The notes under the pieces were generated by a model that was not told the DNA's origin, did no database searches, and worked only from the letters and a program-made list of their open reading frames with translations. Below, in pieces: positions 24,218-33,103 of a stretch of DNA of 64,000 bases (positions within the stretch are counted from its first letter, which is position 1; the number at the start of each line of letters is the position of its first letter). The stretch lies in contig NZ_JACXWX010000009.1 in the NCBI RefSeq assembly GCF_014764505.1, positions 153,417 through 217,416 on the forward strand, written 5' to 3'. This stretch comes from Phormidium tenue FACHB-886. GTDB taxonomy: Bacteria; Cyanobacteriota; Cyanobacteriia; Elainellales; Elainellaceae. The translations under genes and the position numbers were made by a program.

Positions 24218-26889
24218 TTTTTTTTTGGGCTGGAGGCTGGAGCAGGTGGCTCAGCAGCCTGAGATTCAGGGCGGGCATCCCCAAATACTTCTTCAATCGA
24301 TAGGTTAGAGCGCTCCTTTGCTTCAGGCTTTGGCACGTCACCAGCACTTTGGCTTAGCTGATCCTGCGGCTGGGACTCTGGCAAGGTTTCAAAAAGACTA
24401 TCCAAACCTTCTAGCGTGAAGGCGTTGCTATCTGATGCAATCTCAGGCTCAGCTTCTAGGGTGGGTTCGGTCGGGGTAGGTGGAGCAGGTTGATCCAGCG
24501 GCAAATCTTCTGTGAAGAGTAGTGCTTCTAGGGTCTCGTGTGCTGCATCCGACTGGTGCTCGGCATCCGCCGCTGGGACAAACAAGTCATCAATTGATGC
24601 ACCTGCAGCGCTTGATGCCAAGGGTTCAGCCTGCTCATGGGCTTGCTTGGGGGTAGTTTGCTCTAAATTAGATAAATCTACTGCCAGCTGCTGGAGGGTC
24701 ATTTCGTCAATCTCCAATTCTGCGATCGGCAGCGGCGGTGGGGTTTCCAACGCAAGCAAATCTTCGCCTGCTTCGGCTGGCTCAAAGATATCTTCGCTGA
24801 AGCCTTCCGAGTCTACAAGGCGATCGGCATCGCTAGCAACCGGAATCAAGTCGGTGAGGCTGCGAATCTTGTCCAATCGCGCCTGAGTATTGGCGGAGAT
24901 GGTCAAGTTTTCAGTGCCTGCTATTTCTGGCACGTCCCAAAATAAATCGGTATCGTCAACCGCTTCTGGGGCTTCTGTCGATCCCTCGTCTGCAGTTCCG
25001 CTTGCTGAGGCAATTGCCGTTTCTGCTTCTGGCTCAGCGGCAAACGCAGCCCGAAATTCGCTCAGCAAAAGGTTCTCCGTTGCCTGTGGTAAATCCTGCG
25101 GCAGCGAATTAGTTGGAGAGGACGCTTCTGGCAAGAAATTAGCGTCTGCCGTTTCTATAGGCTGAGCAACTGAAGGATCATCTAAGCCTTCAAACAGATC
25201 CTCTGAAGCTGAGCGATCTGAATCGCCGTGACGATGGGGCAATTCTTCTGGCGTTTCATCTGCTCCAGTTTCACTGAGCTGCCTGTCTTCCATTCCCGAA
25301 AACAGACTGCCAAAAGCAACATCAGCCTCTGCAGGCTGGAGCGATACTTCTACTGGCGATTCGGGTGCTAGCTCGATCGTCCACTCCCCTGCACTTGGGT
25401 TGGCTGCATTAGGCGAATCGCCAAACAAGCTTTGATAGAACTCATCCTCATAGAGGCTATCGGGCGATTCCACCAAGGGTGGCTCCACAGCTTGCAGCTC
25501 AGTGGGTACGGGTTGATCTACCGTGGCGGATTGCTCAACGATCGCCGCATCGGCATTGACTCTAGCTTCTGCCCCCAGTTGGTTTAGCAAATCCAGCGCT
25601 GAGTCTAGATCCTCCACCTCTGGAGAATAGGCATTTGCATCAACCTGCAGTTGAGTGCTGTCATTGTCTATGCTTTCATCCACCGGATGTTGGGATGGGA
25701 ACGTTGAGGTTGGCTCGGTTTGGAAGATTGTCAAATCTTCCTCATCCTCTGGAGCTTCCAGCTCAATCGGTACGGTGGACAGGTCTAGCCGCTGCAGCTC
25801 CTGGCTTAGTGCTGTCAAGCTACCGGGTGTGGCATCCAGCGTAAAAGGCTGCAGTTGCCAGCGGGTGTCGATCGGGGTAGCAGGTTTTTCGGGCTGTTCT
25901 CCTGCATCTAGCGCGTTTAGCTCCTCCAGCAACCGAGCAATTTCGGCATCCGTTTTTTCGGTGGCGTTCGCTATCGCCGCAGGCAACCCTGGAGTAGTTG
26001 GCTGCACCGCGGACTGCAGATAGGAAGAAGCTTCTCGCCCCACCTGCTCTGCCAAACGAGCCACCATCGCTGCTACTACTGCTTCACCCTGCTGACCCAG
26101 GCTATGAATGCGGTTTAGCCCTTGCTCTAGTGAATCTTGATAGCTCTGAAGATTGCTTTGCAGCGACTCAAAAATTACCCGCAGCGTTGCATCTAGTTTC
26201 AGCAGAAGCTGATCAGACTGAGTTTGCACTCGCTGAATCTGCTCTAGACGTTGAGCCGGACTGAAAACAGCACCCGCTTCTGAGTTTGCTAAATTTGCCG
26301 AATTGTTGACATGAGACAAAGCCGCATCGTTTGGGCCGGAATGACTCAAATCCGCGTTACCCAGAAGCCGTTGATCATCTGTAGACAGGCTAGCAACCAT
26401 CTGCACAACCTGCTCCCGCAGGTTTTCTTGCATCTGCGCCATTGCCGATTGCAAAAACTCCATCAACAGCTGCGAGTTAGCCGCGTTACCTTGAGGCGGC
26501 AGTGCGTATTGCTGTCGCTGTGCCTCTAGCTGCCGCACCTCATGCGTGAGTGCCTCTCGCTGCTGCCGCAACAGCTCCACATCCGAGCGCATCGGCTGGA
26601 GCATATTCACCCGTAGGTAATTCATTTCCTGCAGCACAGACTGCAAAACCTGCTGCGCCGACTCTGCGGCGGGCTGTCCGCTCGGCAGCAAAGAAGCCTG
26701 GGCTGGCGAGGCTTCCTCAGGGGAAACCACAGGCGATCGCAGTTCGGCTAGATAGGTGCGGGCTTGCTCTAAAACCTGTCGTTGCCGCATGGCATCCGTA
26801 GACATGACCCAGGGCAGACGTGGCGTTGTTTTCTGAAGCACCTCGTCAATGTCGTGAATGAGCGCTTGGATCGGGTCGATTTGAGACAC
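24211..26889 (-). CDS. Large acidic coiled-coil protein, 5' part of the Hsp70-like locus
   Basis: 892 residues from a GTG (26887-26889; AGGA about 10 bases upstream) to a TAG directly after an A11 run. Residues 1-70 are a helical head (DPIQALIHDIDEVLQKTT). Coiled coils follow at about 80-135 (RQQREALTHEVRQLEAQRQQ) and 205-295. The remainder is a disordered acidic region with eight or more short motifs ending in LF/IF/VF beside Asp/Glu (YQSLFGDS, SEDLFEGL, DTDLFWDV, IDDLFVPA, LDSLFETL, IEEVFGDA). No enzymatic domain is seen. It probably forms the N-terminal scaffold of a fusion with the Hsp70-type ATPase encoded in the -1 frame immediately downstream. Confidence 0.75.
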   Translation of the reverse strand: MSQIDPIQALIHDIDEVLQKTTPRLPWVMSTDAMRQRQVLEQARTYLAELRSPVVSPEEASPAQASLLPSGQPAAESAQQVLQSVLQEMNYLRVNMLQPMRSDVELLRQQREALTHEVRQLEAQRQQYALPPQGNAANSQLLMEFLQSAMAQMQENLREQVVQMVASLSTDDQRLLGNADLSHSGPNDAALSHVNNSANLANSEAGAVFSPAQRLEQIQRVQTQSDQLLLKLDATLRVIFESLQSNLQSYQDSLEQGLNRIHSLGQQGEAVVAAMVARLAEQVGREASSYLQSAVQPTTPGLPAAIANATEKTDAEIARLLEELNALDAGEQPEKPATPIDTRWQLQPFTLDATPGSLTALSQELQRLDLSTVPIELEAPEDEEDLTIFQTEPTSTFPSQHPVDESIDNDSTQLQVDANAYSPEVEDLDSALDLLNQLGAEARVNADAAIVEQSATVDQPVPTELQAVEPPLVESPDSLYEDEFYQSLFGDSPNAANPSAGEWTIELAPESPVEVSLQPAEADVAFGSLFSGMEDRQLSETGADETPEELPHRHGDSDRSASEDLFEGLDDPSVAQPIETADANFLPEASSPTNSLPQDLPQATENLLLSEFRAAFAAEPEAETAIASASGTADEGSTEAPEAVDDTDLFWDVPEIAGTENLTISANTQARLDKIRSLTDLIPVASDADRLVDSEGFSEDIFEPAEAGEDLLALETPPPLPIAELEIDEMTLQQLAVDLSNLEQTTPKQAHEQAEPLASSAAGASIDDLFVPAADAEHQSDAAHETLEALLFTEDLPLDQPAPPTPTEPTLEAEPEIASDSNAFTLEGLDSLFETLPESQPQDQLSQSAGDVPKPEAKERSNLSIEEVFGDARPESQAAEPPAPASSPKKKI
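24216..24226 (-). other. A11 slippery run joining two frames
   Basis: Eleven consecutive A residues on the coding strand. In frame 0 it reads Lys-Lys-Lys-Ile-stop. A -1 shift (or one extra A in the transcript) reads Lys-Lys-Lys-Asn-Leu-Asp and continues for 555 codons. Runs of this kind support -1 ribosomal frameshifting and polymerase slippage, as in dnaX, and are also prone to sequencing error. Confidence 0.7.
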
Positions 26890-27483
26890 GGTTAGAGTCC
26901 TGCGTAAAAAATGAGGGACGGCAGCTTGGGGGAGAGGGATAGCGCCAGCGTCAGTTTGCCGGGTTGCAGCTTGATCTATCTTGATCCTAGCGCTGCAGTT
27001 AAGGACGGGTAAGAGAATTTAGGGCATGCCCCTTTCTAGATTCCCCAAAAATAACTTGAAACTTCAAAGTTCCTAGATTTACAGTCCCTAGTTATATCTT
27101 GCTTCAGCAGATTTGCTGCAACAAATTTATTAGCGTTCATGTCACTAGATTAGTTCGAGCAGGGACTAAGCAAAATACTGAAGGGCAAATACTGAAGACT
27201 GCTCTATCAACTTCTATGCGGCGAGCTGCAGCCAACCTGAACTTTATCCGCAGCAAGGGCAGTTCTCCAACAGAGAATTGCGCTGATTGCATTCTGGTGC
27301 TCTTTACGAATCGAAAAGCGTGAAGCAAGATAAAGCAGCCGAATTCAAGCCGACTCCTACCAAAGTTCGCTACTCTGTTTGAGAGATTAATTTTGACTGG
27401 GCAGGGCATGGGCGAACACACGCAAGCTTCTGGTTCGATCTCCCTTTCCACTTCTCCTAATCCCCAGACACGCGGTTGAAACG
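26890..27483. other. Divergent intergenic region
   Basis: 594 bases between the acidic coiled-coil gene (minus) and the TonB-like gene (plus). It holds two divergent promoters. The open frames here have no ribosome binding site and no recognisable product, and no RNA gene was seen. Confidence 0.4.
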
Positions 27484-28602
27484 ATGGCACGAATCCCTTC
27501 TATTTCAGTAAAAAAGTCGCCAATGGCACTGCAACGCTGGGTGCAGAACCCAGCGGCAATTTCGGCGATTGCTTCATTAGGTGTTCATGCCTTCTTGTTT
27601 GCTGTGCTGCCTGTGTTGCCTGGTGCAGCACTTCGGGGAAGAGAGGCGGAAATTAAAGAGCCTGTCAACCTTGTAGAACTAACGCCAGAGGAGCAAAGCC
27701 GCCTGCCGGATATCTCCACTGCCCCCCCAGAGCTACCGCCGATCGCCCAGCAGCCCCTGCCTGACGAAGCTGCCCCCTTCAGCCTCACCCCACTGCCCAA
27801 CCAAACCACACCCCCGGCGCTGCCGCCGTTTCTAACACAGACGCCGTTCATGCCACCGCCGATCATTTTTGCCCAGCCTGAACCAGTTGCGCCTGCCCGT
27901 CCTGCTGTACCAGCCGCACCGCCTGCTGCAACTCCCAAACCTTCTACACCAGCTACCCCTGCTCCTGAGGCGACTGCCACACCGCCTGCCGCATCTGAGT
28001 CGCCCACGCCGTCTCCTGGAATGACGACAGATAATCTGCCGTTTAATCCCTCTGCATCACCGGACCAAGCTGCTGTAGAGCAGCCTTCACCCTCAGTAGA
28101 CGAAATTCGCCAAGCCCAACGTCAAGCCCAAGTCGATCGAATCCGGGTGCGGCGCGAACAGCTAGCTGCCCTTAATCCGGATGAGACAGGGATTGGAGAT
28201 AGTGCAGTATTGGGCAACATGAGCACTTGGTCTGACGCGGTTGGCAAGTGGCTCAATGATGATGAGAAGTTTAGACAATTGAACTTTAAGGAACCGATCG
28301 AGATTGCCGGAACCTATCCCGAAGCTGCATGCTCGTTGCAGGCAGATCGAGCGGTTTGGGTCGGCGTTTTGGTAAATGCCGACGGCAAAGCGATCAATGA
28401 GACGGGCAACCGGCCACAGCTTGTGCAAGGTTCTGGCTACGGCATCTTCAATCAACAGGCGATCGAAGCAGCGGCTGCCCATACATACCAGCCAACCGGC
28501 GAAAAAGAAGCGTACTTGGTGCAGGTCAACTACGAATACAGTCAAGAGAGCTGTCCGGCTGCACCAGCTCAGCCACGCCCGAACAACGAGGCACAGGGAT
28601 AA
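27484..28602 (+). CDS. TonB-like energy transducer
   Basis: 372 residues: a short cytoplasmic start, one membrane anchor at about 28-48 (IASLGVHAFLFAVLPVLPGA), a long Pro/Ala/Thr-rich periplasmic spacer (about 70-210), a helix with many Arg/Gln and a C-terminal domain (about 275-362) resembling the TonB fold (WVGVLVNADGKAINETGNRP, then IFNQQAIEAAAAHTYQPTG). TonB couples the proton gradient to outer-membrane receptors through ExbB/ExbD. Neither they nor a receptor is in the window. The C-terminal match is by pattern only, so an envelope-spanning protein of another kind is possible. Confidence 0.7.
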   Translation: MARIPSISVKKSPMALQRWVQNPAAISAIASLGVHAFLFAVLPVLPGAALRGREAEIKEPVNLVELTPEEQSRLPDISTAPPELPPIAQQPLPDEAAPFSLTPLPNQTTPPALPPFLTQTPFMPPPIIFAQPEPVAPARPAVPAAPPAATPKPSTPATPAPEATATPPAASESPTPSPGMTTDNLPFNPSASPDQAAVEQPSPSVDEIRQAQRQAQVDRIRVRREQLAALNPDETGIGDSAVLGNMSTWSDAVGKWLNDDEKFRQLNFKEPIEIAGTYPEAACSLQADRAVWVGVLVNADGKAINETGNRPQLVQGSGYGIFNQQAIEAAAAHTYQPTGEKEAYLVQVNYEYSQESCPAAPAQPRPNNEAQG

Positions 28603-28621
28603 CACAGGGTAATAGGAGAGT

Positions 28622-29134
28622 CTAGCCGTATACCTGGGACCAAGTCGTGGTTAGGAAAACAACCACAACTGCGATTGCCAGCAGCATCTGGATTAAATTG
28701 CCTAACAGTGTTCCCACTACAATCCCAACGCCTGCCCGAATTGCCAGCTTCCAATCTTTGCGATAGAGGTATTCCCCAACGATAGCCCCCACTAAAGGTC
28801 CCAACAGCAGCCCCAGCAGCGGTCCACCAATCGGCAGGGCAGGTAAAAGTCCCAGTACTCCCACTAGCAAGCCCACGATTGCCCCAATCTGCCCCCAGTG
28901 GCTGGCTCCAGCTTGCTTAGCTCCCCAGTAGGTGGCTAGAAAGTCAATGCCCACACTCAGCAGCAGCACCACAATTGCGGCTGTAAGAGGAACAGCGAGA
29001 CCGGCAAACCCCTGGGTAACTCCCCAAACTACGATCGCCCCTAAAACAAGGCTGCTGCCGGGAAGCCCCGGCACAACTGCGCCGATTACGCCAATGACCA
29101 TGACGACGACCAAAGTCCAGTACAGTGCGAGCAT
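28622..29134 (-). CDS. DUF456 membrane protein
   Basis: 170 residues, almost all hydrophobic. The N-terminal GAVVPGLPGSSLVLGAIVVW motif and the glycine-rich IGGPLLGLLLGPLVGAIVGEY segment are typical of DUF456 proteins, which have about four to five membrane helices and no known function. It starts 21 bases after the end of the CCB-like gene on the same strand, so the two are probably cotranscribed. It converges on the TonB-like gene. Confidence 0.85.
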   Translation of the reverse strand: MLALYWTLVVVMVIGVIGAVVPGLPGSSLVLGAIVVWGVTQGFAGLAVPLTAAIVVLLLSVGIDFLATYWGAKQAGASHWGQIGAIVGLLVGVLGLLPALPIGGPLLGLLLGPLVGAIVGEYLYRKDWKLAIRAGVGIVVGTLLGNLIQMLLAIAVVVVFLTTTWSQVYG

Positions 29135-29155
29135 AGGTAGAGTTCCTGACTAAAT

Positions 29156-29845
29156 TTATGGGCTGCTAGGCGAAGGCTGAACAGTGTTAACGCTCTGGCT
29201 CAAGGTATTTTCTAGCTTATCGGCAATTCCTGCGATCCAGTTTTCATCTTGCTGAGTATAGCTGCGGGGAGCATTTGCGCCCAAAATCAAAACGCCTTGA
29301 GTGCCGATCGGCTGGCAAATCACACCTTGAGTATTTTCTGGCAAATAGTTAAATTCAATCCGCCCCGGATAGAGATCAAGCTTGACCAGGTAGACTGGTT
29401 TTTGGCTAGACAAAACACGTTGAACGATTGTGCCAGGCTTGATCTCCGGATAGCTGCCCTCAGCAGTTTTGACTAAAATGCCGCGCCGCAGCAACACTCG
29501 TCCTTGATACCAAACGATGATTGACCGCGTGACGGTGTTTGTAAGCAGCAGGTGTGATGCCCAAGCCAGCTCGGTTTGCAGCGCTTCGGGCAAGTCAGCC
29601 GCTAGCTCAAAGCCTTCAGTCCCGACTAAATTGACCGCATCGGGGGGTTTGGGCTGAATCCGCTGCCACAGCAGCCCCGTCAGAATCAGCAGCGCACTTA
29701 AAATAATGCCCAAAGCATCCGATCGCGCCTGAGAAGCGGCAAGGGCGGGCGTTAGCAGTCGATTGATTAGCAGGAGCGTCCCGGCAATCACCCCAACGAC
29801 GATCGGCAGCTGCCGGAGAACTTCATTTTGATCAGGTTTAGCCAT
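29156..29845 (-). CDS. CCB2/CCB4-type cofactor assembly of complex C subunit B
   Basis: 229 residues with two N-terminal membrane helices (about 12-31 and 44-62) and a soluble domain (about 75-215, containing SIIVWYQGRVLLRRGIL and GVICQPIGTQGVLILGANAP) matching the CCB2/CCB4 family (DUF2930). In algae and plants CCB proteins attach heme ci to cytochrome b6 on the stromal side of the thylakoid. The cyanobacterial homologue is thought to do the same. The soluble part resembles a GAF-like fold. It is the first gene of a pair with the DUF456 gene. Confidence 0.8.
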   Translation of the reverse strand: MAKPDQNEVLRQLPIVVGVIAGTLLLINRLLTPALAASQARSDALGIILSALLILTGLLWQRIQPKPPDAVNLVGTEGFELAADLPEALQTELAWASHLLLTNTVTRSIIVWYQGRVLLRRGILVKTAEGSYPEIKPGTIVQRVLSSQKPVYLVKLDLYPGRIEFNYLPENTQGVICQPIGTQGVLILGANAPRSYTQQDENWIAGIADKLENTLSQSVNTVQPSPSSP

Positions 29846-29910
29846 ATTAGAAACGAGCTAGGTACTATAGCTACTGACCCCTATTTTTTGGCGATCGCGC
29901 TGAAGTACCC

Positions 29911-31227
29911 GTGCAAGATATATTTGGTGGGCTGCTTTCTCTCTTCCTCAATCCTACACCCCAGCTAGAAGCCTTACGGACGGCAAATTGGTCAACCTGG
30001 CTCGATCCCTCGATCGTGCAAGTGCTGGCAACTCCCGTCCCTGACCCCACTGCCGAAGCTGTAATTCAGCAGCATTTAGCAGGGCTGCAGGCGCTTGGCA
30101 CACCCAACAGCAATCAGGCAGTTTGGATTCAAATCGGCAAACTGACTCTGGCAGAACATCAGGGCATGACCCCCCTGCCAGCCGCCTCGCTCACTAAAAT
30201 TGCCACTACACTGGCAGCACTAACGACTTGGGGACCCGATCACCAGTTTGAAACGCTGGTTAGTACAAATGGCACCCTGCAGAATGGCGTTCTGACCGGC
30301 GATCTGGTTGTGAGCGGCGAAGGCGATCCGTTTTTTGTTTGGGAGGAGGCGATCGCCCTCGGCAATGCCCTCAACCGAGCAGGTATCCGGGAGGTGACGG
30401 GCAACTTGGTGATCAAAGGCAACTTCACCATGAACTACGAATTTGATCCCCAAACCTCCGGCAATTTGCTAAAGCAGGGGCTAAATGCCGACACCTGGGC
30501 AGGGGAAGTTGAGGCTCAATTCGATCGGCTGCCGCCCGGTACACCCCGCCCCCAAGTCTTGATCAACGGGGCAGTGCAGGTAGCTGCCCCTACGGGCAGC
30601 CTCAAACCTGTGGTTCGTCATCAGTCAATGCCGCTTGCCACCATCCTCAAGTCGATGAATATCTACAGCAACAACCCGATGTCGGAAATGCTGGCAAATT
30701 CTTTAGGTGGGGCACAAGCCGTTGCAGATAAAGCCGCCATCGCTGCCGATGTACCACGAGACGAAATTCAGATCAATCGCGGCTCTGGTCTAGGGATGGA
30801 CAACCGAATTTCTCCGAGAGCCGTCGTAGCGATGTTGATGGCTATTCAACAGCAGCTCCAGTCGCACCAGCTGACGATCGCCGACCTCTTCCCCATTGCT
30901 GGCAAAGATGGCGGTACGCTGGCAGGACGACGCACCCCTGACTCTGCTGTAGTCAAAACTGGAACCCTCAATGAGGTCAGCGCTTTTGCAGGCGTTCTGC
31001 CCACCCGCGATCGGGGCTTGGTGTGGTTTGCCATCATCAATCTAGGCGCAGGCAACATCGGCGATTATCACAACCAGCAAGACTTGCTCCTGCAAAACCT
31101 CCAAACTGTTTGGGGCAAGCCCACCACACTTCCCCTGTCCGTGAAGCCTAAAGATAGCAGCCGCAATCCAATCAACTGGCTGGGGGCAGGCGAGCGGAAT
31201 CAAATTGTTTGGCCGAATGAAGGATAA
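29911..31227 (+). CDS. dacB: D-alanyl-D-alanine carboxypeptidase, PBP4 (S13) family
   Basis: 438 residues. All three penicillin-binding motifs are present: SxxK in PAASLTKIATT (about 93-96), SxN in IYSNNPMSEML, and KTG in SAVVKTGTLNEVSA. The domain insertion typical of S13 enzymes lies between the first two. It trims or cleaves peptidoglycan cross-links in the periplasm. The start is a GTG (29911-29913) just after a HIP1 site. The N-terminus has only a weak hydrophobic stretch (GGLLSLFLNP), so export is not obvious and the true start could differ. It is divergent from the CCB gene, 65 bases away. Confidence 0.9.
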   Translation: MQDIFGGLLSLFLNPTPQLEALRTANWSTWLDPSIVQVLATPVPDPTAEAVIQQHLAGLQALGTPNSNQAVWIQIGKLTLAEHQGMTPLPAASLTKIATTLAALTTWGPDHQFETLVSTNGTLQNGVLTGDLVVSGEGDPFFVWEEAIALGNALNRAGIREVTGNLVIKGNFTMNYEFDPQTSGNLLKQGLNADTWAGEVEAQFDRLPPGTPRPQVLINGAVQVAAPTGSLKPVVRHQSMPLATILKSMNIYSNNPMSEMLANSLGGAQAVADKAAIAADVPRDEIQINRGSGLGMDNRISPRAVVAMLMAIQQQLQSHQLTIADLFPIAGKDGGTLAGRRTPDSAVVKTGTLNEVSAFAGVLPTRDRGLVWFAIINLGAGNIGDYHNQQDLLLQNLQTVWGKPTTLPLSVKPKDSSRNPINWLGAGERNQIVWPNEG

Positions 31228-31359
31228 TATCTCCTCACGCCGCTGCTCTATCTGGCGAGCTAACCCTCTCCTAACCAATTGTCAAACCTTGTTGCAAAGC
31301 TAAAGTCTTTTTTTTCAGTTGCGATACGGTTTGGATAGGCGCTTATGAGGGTTACTACA

Positions 31360-31884
31360 ATGGCATTTCAGAAGATATTGGCGGCGATCGATTACTCTCC
31401 CCTCAGTCAATCTGTATTTGATCAAGCTTTGGAGCTTGCTCGTACCAACCAAGCCCAGCTCATGCTATTTCATTGCCTGACGGCAGATACGGTGATAGTA
31501 TCTCCACCGTTTGCAGGTGAATTTGGTGTATCTCCGCAGTTTGTGAATCAGGCGTACCAGGCTGAGTTTATTCGCCTCGATCAACAAGTGCAGCAAACTC
31601 AATCGCTGTTGCGGCGGTTTTTTGAAACGGCAACTCAGCAAGGGGTGGTCACAGAATGTGGTTATCGGATTGTTGAACCCGGACAAGGGCTTTGCCAGAT
31701 CGCCCAGCAGTGGGGTGCTGATTTGCTCATGCTAGGACGGCGCGGGCGCAGGGGTTTACGAGAAGCACTCTTGGGTAGCGTCAGCAACTATGTGTTGCAC
31801 AATGCTCCTTGTGCGGTGCTAGTAATTCAGGCAAACTGCAGTCCCACGGAGAAAAAACAGGCGATTGCTACAGCTAGCCGTTAG
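31360..31884 (+). CDS. Universal stress protein with intact nucleotide motif
   Basis: About 174 residues from the ATG at 31360, which has GAGGG 8 bases upstream; the ATG at 31345 lacks one. It is a single UspA domain: AFQKILAAIDYSPLSQ at the start and LMLGRRGRRGLREALLGSVS near the end, which fits the ATP-binding G-x2-G-x9-G-S pattern. About 25 residues of insertion with FAGEFGVSPQFVNQAYQAEF lie in the middle. It contrasts with the Usp at 17126, where the motif is altered. It is probably monocistronic. Confidence 0.9.
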   Translation: MAFQKILAAIDYSPLSQSVFDQALELARTNQAQLMLFHCLTADTVIVSPPFAGEFGVSPQFVNQAYQAEFIRLDQQVQQTQSLLRRFFETATQQGVVTECGYRIVEPGQGLCQIAQQWGADLLMLGRRGRRGLREALLGSVSNYVLHNAPCAVLVIQANCSPTEKKQAIATASR

Positions 31885-31958
31885 CGCTCTTCGAAGCAGA
31901 ACTGACGCAGATTTTCCGCGCCCTAGTGTACTTCTGGGTACTTATGGCTAGAGTACTC

Positions 31959-31993
31959 ATGGAGGGGTGGGCAAAATTGCACGACCCCTCCAT
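31959..31993. terminator. Hairpin between convergent Usp and AEC genes
   Basis: ATGGAGGGGT (31959-31968) and ACCCCTCCAT (31984-31993), a perfect 10-bp stem lying 75 bases after the Usp stop and 15 bases past the AEC stop. Confidence 0.6.
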
Positions 31994-32007
31994 CTGAGAA
32001 TGGAGAT

Positions 32008-33027
32008 CTAGCCAAATACTGCCAGCCAGATTGGGATCATCACCAGCAGTAGCCCAGTAGACAGCACAATGCTGCTGGCAATTAGCTCACGATCTAACTC
32101 ATATTCTTCTGCCAAAATTAAGCCTGCAAAAGCAGACGGCATACCCGCCATCAAAACTAGCGCTAGCCGTGCGGCGTCCATTACGCCCAACGCTGTCACC
32201 AGCAACCCTACTAAGCCAGGCAGAACCACTACTTTGAGCACTGCCGGGATGATCGCCAGCCTCAAACTTTTCCAGCCGTGCAGCTGGCTGATCCGCATGC
32301 CCATTAGCAGCAACGCCGCTGGAATCACAACTCCCACAGAAGCTTGCAAGCCTGACTCAGCCAGTGCTGGCAGGGCGATCGGCTGTGTCGTTGAGCCAAC
32401 GACAAACGCCCACAGCGAGGGCACAGTTAACACATCTCGAACCTGCTTCCACCAGTGGTGCTTTTGCAGGCTGCGGCCATAAAAGCTCGCTAGAAACACG
32501 CCTACTCCATAAGTTCCCACCACGTTGTGGGCAACGCTGTAAAACACTAGCCAGCTGGCATAAGCTTGATCGACAAAGGTGGGGGCGATCGCCAAACCCA
32601 CGAAACCCGTATTACCTATAATTGCAGCCAAGATAAAGCTACCCCGCCGCGCTCGACTTTCCCATAGGTCAGCCGTTTCGGCTGTTAACCCTAGCGCTGT
32701 CTCGATCGCATTCTCAACAGCATCAGGGGGCGAAGCAGGCTCAGCAGCGGAAGGTTCTGAACTGGCATAGCGGACTGCCTGCAAGCCAAGCCAAGCCAAC
32801 AGCAGCCCTACCACTAAAGCGGCGATTACCACTGCTGGCGCTAACCCCACCTGTGCCGAAAAGTGAGTCTGTCGTGCCAGCGCCAGGATTTCTAAAGGAA
32901 CGCCCACCCAATACAAGCCCCGTCCCAGCAAACGCGGGAGCGATTCGGGAAGGAAGCGCAGCAGCAGAAAGCCCAGCCCTGTCCACAAGAAAAGAGGAAA
33001 ATAAGCCTGCACCAAAGAATCCGCCAT
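32008..33027 (-). CDS. AEC-family (auxin efflux carrier-like) transporter
   Basis: 339 residues, with about ten membrane helices in two blocks separated by a charged loop (about 95-125, SSEPSAAEPASPPDAVENA). The second block has GNTGFVGLAIAPTF and the first helix of the C-terminal half is ALLLMGMRISQLHGWK, both typical of the AEC family (PF03547). GMPSAFAGLILAEEYELD near the end also fits. Bacterial AEC proteins export small carboxylates; the substrate here is unknown. It is transcribed alone. Confidence 0.87.
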   Translation of the reverse strand: MADSLVQAYFPLFLWTGLGFLLLRFLPESLPRLLGRGLYWVGVPLEILALARQTHFSAQVGLAPAVVIAALVVGLLLAWLGLQAVRYASSEPSAAEPASPPDAVENAIETALGLTAETADLWESRARRGSFILAAIIGNTGFVGLAIAPTFVDQAYASWLVFYSVAHNVVGTYGVGVFLASFYGRSLQKHHWWKQVRDVLTVPSLWAFVVGSTTQPIALPALAESGLQASVGVVIPAALLLMGMRISQLHGWKSLRLAIIPAVLKVVVLPGLVGLLVTALGVMDAARLALVLMAGMPSAFAGLILAEEYELDRELIASSIVLSTGLLLVMIPIWLAVFG

Positions 33028-33103
33028 GTTTAACAGTCTAGGAGAGAAAGAAGCTGGGCGAGCAAGTCTCTGGCACTGACGCTAGTTTCAATTTAGAACG
33101 ATT

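Noticed and set aside
27585..28007. Long minus-strand frame opposite the TonB-like spacer
   Set aside because: It is the complement of a GC-rich Pro/Ala-coding stretch and gives a Gly/Ala/Val low-complexity translation with no start signal.
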